Below, piece by piece: positions 9,376 through 15,881 of a DNA stretch of 19,868 bases; within the stretch, counting starts at the first letter, position 1, and each line of letters opens with the position of its first letter. Source of the stretch: Amoebophrya sp. AT5.2 (taxonomy: Eukaryota; Sar; Dinophyceae; Syndiniales; Amoebophryaceae); NCBI GenBank assembly GCA_005223375.1, contig RXOD01004620.1, positions 1-19,868 of the forward strand, in the 5' to 3' direction. The position numbers and the translations under genes are program-made. Under the pieces are notes generated by a model that was given only the letters and a program-made list of their open reading frames with translations, was not told the DNA's origin and searched no databases.

Positions 9376-11739
9376 ATGAGTGCGCAGCTTCGCACACCCC
9401 GCAGGTCGGTATCGTTCTCCGCTGCGAGTGTGCGAACGACAACGAACCCGGCAACGAGGAGTGGAGACGCCCTTCTTCTACCCTTCGAGGGCGCGCCGGC
9501 ATCCCACCCGAACAAGGAGAAGGACACCAAGGGTCGCACTCTCACCGACGCGGTTGTCGATGCGGTGTGGGAGTTGCTCGCCGAGAAATCAGCAACATTC
9601 CGAACACCCGCCGCCGACGACGACCAGCGTATCCTGTTACAGCACTACGCGGTGCGGCACTACCCCGAGTTCCTCGCCTCCTCCATCCTGAAGCCCGACC
9701 TCGCCGCCCGGCTGCGCTCGAAGCCCCTGACGAAGCGAGCGCTGAAAGACTTCCTGGACCATCTCTGCGACACGCTGGTGTTGCAGACGGACGTGCTGCT
9801 CAACGTGTGGGTGCTGTTGGAGCGGTTCCTCGTGCGGCAGAAAGAACGAAAGGATCAAAAGAACAAGATGTGTTTAGGGTTCACGCGGTACAGCTGGCCG
9901 TTGGTGGTGATGGCCGCGTTGATGTGCGCGGTGCCGGCGTACGAAGATAACGGCCCGTCGCTGTACGAGTACGCCGTTGCCGTTAAAGAGTGGGCGGGCT
10001 TCGTGGAGTTCTACGGCCTGCGACTGGTCCACGCGAACACATTTTTGCCTGCCGTGGGCTGTGGAGGTGGGGCGTTACGGTTACAAAGTGATAGTTGTTT
10101 TCCCTTTCCTTCCTGTTTGCAGCCGAGCTTCGCACTGGCGGTCGTGTTTAACAAGCTGCTACCGCAGAAACTGTTCAGCCGGAAAAACTTGATGCGCGCG
10201 CAGCTGCAGTTTCTGGACGCGATCGGCTGGCGAGCGTTCGTGCGTCCGGAGGACTGGCTGGACCGATACGAAGGCTTGCTGCAGCGAGTAGAACTTCCAG
10301 ATGAAGATAAAAAAGCGGAGGAAGCCGCGGAAGTGGCAGCGGAGCTTCGGCGAAAACGGCTGCAGCTCATGTTTGAAAATGGCGCGGGGCAGGAGGGCGC
10401 CGACGGGCCGGCGCGAGAAGGGGTTTTGCTAAACGGAAGAAGCAGCAGCCGGCTTGCGAGCGCAGCTGCAGCGGCCGGCGATTATGCGAATAACCGAAAG
10501 TCGAACCGCAGCCAGATATTTCGCACGGCCGACGACTGCGCGATCTCGTCGCCAACGTGCGACTGGGACAACGATAGCATCGTTAGCAGCGAGGCGAAGA
10601 CGCCGGAGCGGACCAGTTTTTTGCGGAGGTGCAGTCCCGCGGACGACGACGATGGCGCCATTCGCTCCCCGGAACGCGCTCGAAATTCACGAGCTTCTTT
10701 TGTTTTTCAGCCAGCCGGGCGAGTGTCTTCAGACATGCACTCCTCCGCGCGCCGCGCTCCCTTCAATTCCGCAATGCGAAGGTGCTCGGCGAAGCTTGAC
10801 AGCGCCGCTCGGGCACCAAGTCACGACAAACTGCTTCTCTTCACCTCCTCCGACGAGAATAACGCGCCGCCGCCCCACATGATCCCGCCACGAAAGAGAT
10901 CGAGTAAGGAGTCGATCGCGCTTTCGACGCACCCCCGACTTTCCGCCACCCAGACCGCGCGGCCCAGCGACCAAGTGCCCTCCCTGTTCGCTTTCAACAA
11001 GATGCGGCGGTGCCGGTCGGATCAGATCGCAGCGAGCTGGGCAGCCGCGGATCATGGGCATCAATTATACGACCACGACGGAGGTGAATCATCTCACCCG
11101 CTGATGAGGGCGCGGCACCGCGACTGGTCGCAGCGGTCGTTGGTGTCGTTGTGGCGCGAAAAGGCGTCCATGCCCATGTTCGTCGGCGAAGCGGACGAGG
11201 AGCCAGAAGGCGCGCTGACCAAAACGCGGTTCCGCCAGATCCGAGAGAGTTTCGACGACCTGAACCGCGCGCTGGGGAAGGAAGCAGGCAGGAGGACGTC
11301 GTCGAAGAACGGCGGTGGCGGCGCGGGTCAGGGAGTTGGGTGGTTGCAGGGGCGCGGGAGCGTGCAGAGCGGGTCGAGTCAGAAGCAGGGTGGTCGGATA
11401 AGCAACGATAACGCGATGTTCGATGTTGAGGGGCAAGTTCCTGCGGATGCAGGGGAGAACGCGGTGGAAACGACCGCAGCGGCAGGCTCAGGGTCAGGGC
11501 TTCTAAGCAGGAGTACGCTGACAAGATCTTCGACGTCAAAACCGATAGCCACGAACAAAGGCTGTCTCGCCGCGAAAGAGAGCCTCTCGACCACAGCGTC
11601 GAGACTGACGAGAACAACGGTGTCTTACTACGGACGCAACACCGCAGGGACGGTGAGTTTTCGCCAAAGCGTGCTGGATCGAGCCGCGCGGGAGAGTTGC
11701 TGCGTCGCTTCCGGCGGTGGGTATTTGGCGGGACGATGA
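9376..11739 (+). CDS. Cyclin-box protein with a long disordered C-terminal tail
   Basis: The start is the first ATG after an in-frame TAA at 9280. The frame runs unbroken to a TGA at 11737. After a short basic N-terminus comes an alpha-helical region, then a cyclin-box-like core at about 9780-10290. It contains LLNVWVLLERFL, then YSWPLVVMAALMCAVPAYED, then FALAVVFNKLLPQKLFSRKN, and ends LQFLDAIGWRAFVRPEDW. This order fits the cyclin fold, most like the Pho80/cyclin-Y type. Cyclins bind and activate cyclin-dependent kinases. The partner here is unknown. A probable in-frame intron interrupts the box. From about residue 330 the protein is low-complexity, rich in Ser, Arg and Ala with many S-P and R-S sites, consistent with a phosphorylated tail. 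Length is 787 residues unspliced or 764 with the candidate 69-bp intron removed, far longer than a typical cyclin. Confidence 0.7.
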   Translation: MSAQLRTPRRSVSFSAASVRTTTNPATRSGDALLLPFEGAPASHPNKEKDTKGRTLTDAVVDAVWELLAEKSATFRTPAADDDQRILLQHYAVRHYPEFLASSILKPDLAARLRSKPLTKRALKDFLDHLCDTLVLQTDVLLNVWVLLERFLVRQKERKDQKNKMCLGFTRYSWPLVVMAALMCAVPAYEDNGPSLYEYAVAVKEWAGFVEFYGLRLVHANTFLPAVGCGGGALRLQSDSCFPFPSCLQPSFALAVVFNKLLPQKLFSRKNLMRAQLQFLDAIGWRAFVRPEDWLDRYEGLLQRVELPDEDKKAEEAAEVAAELRRKRLQLMFENGAGQEGADGPAREGVLLNGRSSSRLASAAAAAGDYANNRKSNRSQIFRTADDCAISSPTCDWDNDSIVSSEAKTPERTSFLRRCSPADDDDGAIRSPERARNSRASFVFQPAGRVSSDMHSSARRAPFNSAMRRCSAKLDSAARAPSHDKLLLFTSSDENNAPPPHMIPPRKRSSKESIALSTHPRLSATQTARPSDQVPSLFAFNKMRRCRSDQIAASWAAADHGHQLYDHDGGESSHPLMRARHRDWSQRSLVSLWREKASMPMFVGEADEEPEGALTKTRFRQIRESFDDLNRALGKEAGRRTSSKNGGGGAGQGVGWLQGRGSVQSGSSQKQGGRISNDNAMFDVEGQVPADAGENAVETTAAAGSGSGLLSRSTLTRSSTSKPIATNKGCLAAKESLSTTASRLTRTTVSYYGRNTAGTVSFRQSVLDRAARESCCVASGGGYLAGR
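10054..10122 (+). other. Candidate in-frame intron inside the cyclin box
   Basis: A pyrimidine-rich tract ends in TTTGCAG at 10122, right before the well-formed helix PSFALAVVFNKLL. The residues just before it (VGCGGGALRLQSDSCFPF) do not fit a cyclin box. A GTGGGC donor at 10054 would remove exactly 69 bp. GTCCAC at 10027 (96 bp) is an alternative. Both are in phase and neither contains a stop, so retention would also yield protein. Confidence 0.55.
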
Positions 11740-12740
11740 AGGGGCAAAAAACAGCGAGACTGCTGCGGGACATCACAAAATTTTTCAAGGGGCGCGTATG
11801 CGCCGGTCGTACATTACTTACTGGAATTCATAGAGTTCGTCCCTGCCGAGCGTACCAAATTCGGCATTGTTTGGAATCCGATGTAGAGCTGCTGTGTCAC
11901 GGAATTTTTAAACTATATATAAATATAGGTATAACACTTGGAGGAGCCTCGTCTGTGAAAGATAGCACAAGGTCATAACAAATATCCTTGAAGGCATGGG
12001 ACATTGTAGCTATTCTTCCACGAAATTTTGCAATTTTGTGCGCTGCGCAATGAACAAGAAGCTCGTGGTAATACAACAAACGTTGGACGACTACTTACTG
12101 TTCTCTCGCAGGTCGTCTCCGGGCGCGGTTAAGCATCTGCGGATCAGCTGCTTTAAAAAATCTTACCTTACATTAGCGGGCTTTCGCATGCGCATATGCG
12201 CACAGCACAGCGTACAAACATACCATGAGGGGCATAAGAAAAAATTAGTAAGTGTCTGTTTAGAAGATGAAGAAAGTTTACGGCAATGTACAAAACTCAG
12301 ACGGAGCTTGGATTGTCATTGAGAACACCACATCCCACACTACTTCCATCCCAGATAAAAATTCTCCCGCAATTTACAACTGCACCGCCGCACAAACAAG
12401 AGGAGCTACTACCTACGGTAAAATCAAAATCGCCACGACGAGACGTTCGTAATAAATGCAAGAATTTCGATGGCGTTCGTGTTCAAGTTTGGAAACACCA
12501 ACCGATCAGAAGGTCCCTCCGTGTACTGCTGTGTCACCGTTGCGTCCCCCTCGTGACGAAGATCCGCCGACCTGGACGTGATTGATTCAGGACCTGAATA
12601 TCACTCGTATCCATGGGAATTAACTCAGCGTAGACAATCACGTTTCGCGCTCCATATGCGGCACCACGTGGAGATTTACGACTTGACATCTATTCGAGGG
12701 TTCTGTTACGACGATTGATACATTTCCGTTCATTGACGAA
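11740..12740. other. Intergenic region between the cyclin gene and LSM4
   Basis: This is AT-richer than the flanking genes. Overlapping frames of 61-108 codons (11996-12322, 12267-12452, 12286-12585) show no domain. One CTCTCGCAG at about 12104-12112 resembles a 3' splice site. A 14-bp perfect palindrome (TGCGCATATGCGCA) lies near 12190-12203. The last part is presumably the LSM4 promoter and 5' UTR. Confidence 0.45.
11912..11928. promoter_or_regulatory. TATA-rich motif
   Basis: The sequence ACTATATATAAATATAG is the clearest TATA-like element in the window. It lies 170 bp after the cyclin stop and 800 bp before LSM4, which is too far for a core promoter of LSM4 without a long 5' UTR. It may be incidental AT-rich sequence. 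Confidence 0.2.
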
Positions 12741-13510
12741 ATGTTGCCGTCAAGCTTGCTGCAGACGGCGCTGAACCATCAGGTGATGCTGGAGCTGAAG
12801 TCCGGCGAAACCTACTCCGGCCTGCTCGTTAAAGTGGACAATTTTATGAACGCGCAGGTACCTAGAGTCATTGACAAATGCTAAATCTAGTAGCGACTGT
12901 CGAACAATTACAATAACAAACTTTCTGTTTCTACTTCCGATGTTTTTCGCTGCTTGGTTTTCAGGAGTTGCTCATCATCAGTCTTAAATACTGCAAAACT
13001 TATCGGTTCGACAGGTCCGCGACGCAATATGTGTAGATGCGCACACGGAGAAGTTCACTCGAGTTCCCGACGTGTACGTCCGAGGCAGCAGCATAAAATA
13101 CTTGCGGCTACCCGAAGAAGTGGCGGACATGGTACGTGGGCATTCGCATTCACTTGAACATCCACAGCCTCCAAAGACCGTCGTAGTTCATGAAGAATCA
13201 TTCATTACTATTTGTATTTCATCCTCGATGTTGTAGGAGGACCTACCACGACAGCAACTTTATTCCGACGCAACCACAGGTAAAGCCCGACGCTGGGAAG
13301 GCGGCAACAGCGGTGCCGGGGAAGAAGGGGAAGGGGAAGAAGAAGGGCGAGGCTGCCGGGCCGCAGGGTCGCGGACAGGCGCCAAGGGAGAAACCCAGGA
13401 GGGATCCCGGGGTCAGCACCAGGGGAACTGGCATACAGACGGGAAGAACAGGCGTGCAAACGTCTAGAGAGGACCAGGGAAGACCCGCGAAAATGCAAAG
13501 AAGAGGCTGA
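12741..13510 (+). CDS. LSM4: U6 snRNA-associated Sm-like protein LSm4
   Basis: Exons are 12741-12857, 13015-13131 and 13280-13510, all joined in phase 0, giving 154 residues plus TGA. The N-terminus MLPSSLLQTALNHQVMLELK followed by GETYSGLLVKVDNFMN is a clear Sm1 motif of the LSm4 type. Exon 2 gives VRDAICV, then FTRVPDVYVRGSSIKYLRLP (Sm2) and EEVADM, after which exon 3 continues VKPD, paralleling the family's DMVK junction. The tail is Lys/Gly/Arg-rich with scattered RG pairs (PGKKGKGKKKGEAAGPQGRG), like the RG tail of other LSm4 proteins. LSm4 is part of the LSm2-8 ring that binds the 3' end of U6 snRNA in the nucleus and of the LSm1-7 ring that promotes mRNA decapping in the cytoplasm. Introns are 157 and 148 bp. 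Confidence 0.95.
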
Positions 13511-13988
13511 TAGGGTCCTTGACGACTGAAAGTATAACCAGTGTGCTAGTACTACTGCTGACGATCCCATCCCACTTTGGCCTTCCCCGAGGCAACTCCT
13601 CCCCTGGAAAGATGTCATTGGTCCGCGCATTTGAAGATCGACCGTAGTTAAGTACTAACTTCGCTCGCTGCGATTTTTTCCTGAGGCGCGTTGTTTCAAC
13701 ACCGTGGCCTGAAAACCTTGCGTCATCCTCACGTTGTTTCGAACGCTGTTTGACAGAGAGGCCCATACTTCTGCTGTCGCGTCTCGATACAGGAAAAGGA
13801 CGATCTGTGACAGCCTCTGAGAGAGCTCCTGCTTTTTTTGCAGGTGCGTGTGGGCAGCCTCGCCGAGCGGGTTTGCTGCGAAGAAGGAGAGAGCGAAGTC
13901 CCTGCCATCTTTGTACTGTTTCCGTCGACACCTCCCTTGAGCGCATCAGGTTGCTTTTGCTCGATAGCACGACACTAATGTTTTCTGA
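13511..13988. other. LSM4 3' flank and 5' flank of the PIRU-type gene
   Basis: No confident gene is present. A T-run followed by GCAG ends at 13843. The 57 bases after it (13844-13900) resemble 15501-15557. The opposite strand is open for 184 codons across this stretch (13464-14018), but it overlaps the 3' end of LSM4 and the start of the next gene and has no recognisable domain. Confidence 0.45.
13844..13900 (+). repeat. Weak direct repeat flanking the PIRU-type gene, left copy
   Basis: A hand alignment without gaps against 15501-15557 gives 37 matches in 57 positions. Both copies directly follow TGCAG, and both are preceded by an AGAG/CTC-rich segment. The similarity is modest and could be chance. 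If real, it may be a duplicated exon or UTR, or the ends of an inserted segment. Confidence 0.4.
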
Positions 13989-15329
13989 ATGATAAAGATG
14001 GCTGGGGAGCTTTCGCACATCCGGCGACTCCGGAATCCGCGCTTCGCCTCATATAACGAGTTTCTCACGTACGTCCGAAAACTAGGTGTACAATCTTACA
14101 CTGAATTTTCGAAATTGGGTCCGCTACGGCCTGCAAACATTCCGTCTCGGCCGGACACTGTCTACGCAAAGCTTGGTTGGACGTCGTGGCCGGACGCGCT
14201 AGGAGTTTCTCCGCGGGACAGAAAATCGCTGCAGACAGACGGCCTGGATTTTCCCGTTGAAGTTGTACGTGCTAGAAACCAAAAGCGCCTCTGCTTCGCC
14301 TCTGCATGTAACTGGTTTCGGGACACCCTCGAACGCCACTCCGCTGATCAAATTGAGCTTTTTCTTTGGGGTCGCACGCCTGACGCGAATGTCCTATTCC
14401 GCCCTATTGGAGAAAAAGATGGGCTGTGGGCTGCCCTGCAGCTGAGAAGTTCCGGTGGAGGTCTCCGGCGGGGTAAATACGAGGGATATACCTTTGTCAA
14501 GGTCCTCGCGCCCCCAGGGGATGGAATTGGCCTCGTTGCAATCTGCGAAAGCAAGGGAAAGCTCAAAATCCTATCCGTGGACGAGATTGCGAAAAGGCGA
14601 ACGCCGGCCGCCTACGTGACCCTCCGCCGAATGCCGAACGTCGATTCAGTGCAGGCGCCGCTCGCCGATCAGCTACAACGCCTGTGGAACGAGTTGCCGC
14701 GCAAGCCTTTCGAAGCGTGGGGGACGCGTGATACTGACCCAGATGCGCCGTTGTATCGGCTGCGACTCCACAAGGCATTATCGATGCAAGCCGTTGCGCG
14801 TGTCTTTGCACCCGCTTTCTCTTTGGGAGAGGTGGATCTGCGGGAGACGCTCGGAAAGGAGAACGCTATCGTCGCTGGCGCGCGGTGTACGTTGAAAACC
14901 GCGGTTCGGAATAAGGGCGTTCCGAACGCATTGGGGCGGTTGACGCACGCGGTCCGCGCAGTCGACGGAGAATTACGTCGGCTTTGTTACAGTGCATCTG
15001 ATAACATCGACGCGTTCATCTTCTTGATTTCAGACGGCATGGATTTGCTCGGGTTGTTCTGTTTTCCGAAACAGTACTTGATGAAGGAGGGTTGTCTGAT
15101 TGATAGAGAGAAAGGAGGAAAAACTTGCATCATGCTTTATCCGCCCGCGCGAAATGTTACCAAGAGATTCGCAGAATTCGCAGAAGGGCAGGACCGATTC
15201 TACATCGATTGCTCAAGCGGCAAGGCAAGCAACGACGACATTCTACGCTTCAAGCACCTGCTCGATGGTGCTAAGGCGGCGCGATCGGAATCGCATTGCG
15301 CGACCAAAATTGCAGCTGTTACGACGTAA
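13989..15329 (+). CDS. Phage-integrase-repeat-unit protein with nuclease-like regions
   Basis: This is a single uninterrupted frame of 446 residues. An in-frame TGA lies directly before the ATG at 13989. The second ATG (13998, residue 4) is an equally good start. Residues ~20-73 match what I recall of the phage-integrase repeat unit found in algal and large-virus proteins: YVRKLGVQSYTEF, then RPANIPSRPDTVY, then GWTSWPDALG. Residues ~90-205 resemble a PD-(D/E)XK nuclease core, with D132 in DANVLFRP, then LQLRSS with Q151 and R153, and a hydrophobic strand GIGLVAIC. Residues ~285-385 look like a second such core: RCTLKTA with K303, then the pattern DNIDAFIFLISDG…GLFCFP and LYPP. The canonical Glu of ExK is absent in both (Gln or Thr instead), so catalysis is doubtful. 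A DNA-binding or former mobile or viral role is inference. It is intron-less, unlike the CCCH and LSM4 genes. Confidence 0.8.
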   Translation: MIKMAGELSHIRRLRNPRFASYNEFLTYVRKLGVQSYTEFSKLGPLRPANIPSRPDTVYAKLGWTSWPDALGVSPRDRKSLQTDGLDFPVEVVRARNQKRLCFASACNWFRDTLERHSADQIELFLWGRTPDANVLFRPIGEKDGLWAALQLRSSGGGLRRGKYEGYTFVKVLAPPGDGIGLVAICESKGKLKILSVDEIAKRRTPAAYVTLRRMPNVDSVQAPLADQLQRLWNELPRKPFEAWGTRDTDPDAPLYRLRLHKALSMQAVARVFAPAFSLGEVDLRETLGKENAIVAGARCTLKTAVRNKGVPNALGRLTHAVRAVDGELRRLCYSASDNIDAFIFLISDGMDLLGLFCFPKQYLMKEGCLIDREKGGKTCIMLYPPARNVTKRFAEFAEGQDRFYIDCSSGKASNDDILRFKHLLDGAKAARSESHCATKIAAVTT

Positions 15330-15881
15330 AGGATGGAACATCACTTTTTATCCAGGGTGAGCCTCCGTTATTAGCTTTACTGCTTCTTAGAATTCTTTCC
15401 ATCGTTGCGCAGACTTGTGTTGATCGTGGCAGGAGCGATGTGCGGGCTCCAGCGCTTACGATCTACTTCGGCACTTCAGAGAGTGGTGGCTCTTCTGCAG
15501 GTGAGTGTGGACGGCCGGCTCGTGCGGCTGCGCTTCCGAGAAGGACAGAGCAGGCTTACTTTCCGTGTGCGTCCGAAGTTCGCGTTTCTTTGTTTTATCA
15601 ACCCCGGCAATAAATCCTAGGCGTTTAGTACTAAACCGCACGATTTCGATTAGCGCTGCATACTCAAACTACGTAAATTAGCGCCGCACGATTAGCATTA
15701 GCATTATCATCAACAGCGCTACTCGAGAACAAATTTGATCACCCATTTTGCATCACAATCGTCACTGTGATTGTCTGGGATTGGGAACAGAAGATGGTGC
15801 TGCTGTTAACGGTGCGCGAGTAGTGACGCCTGCTGCGTCCGCCATTGAACCCTTTTCCCGCAGACCTTCAGGCACACGAGC
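15330..15881. other. Region upstream of the antiporter gene
   Basis: 15405-15620 holds a 71-codon frame ending RPKFAFLCFINPGNKS, with no recognised domain. Its latter half begins at the right copy of the weak repeat. 15640-15720 is AT-rich with imperfect direct repeats of ATTAGC and CCGCACGATT. CCCTTTTCCCGCAG ending at 15863 is a good 3' splice site 18 bases before the antiporter ATG, suggesting a 5' UTR intron or a trans-splice acceptor. Confidence 0.4.
15501..15557 (+). repeat. Weak direct repeat flanking the PIRU-type gene, right copy
   Basis: This is the partner of 13844-13900 and begins right after TTCTGCAG. In the register that starts AGECGRPARAAALPRR here and AGACGQPRRAGLLRRR in the left copy, the two peptides also line up. 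In the register beginning VSVDGRLVRL the match is weaker. Coding is unproven. Confidence 0.4.

Noticed and set aside
13464..14018. 184-codon open frame on the minus strand
   Set aside because: It overlaps the confident 3' end of LSM4 and the start of the PIRU-type gene and has no recognisable motifs.
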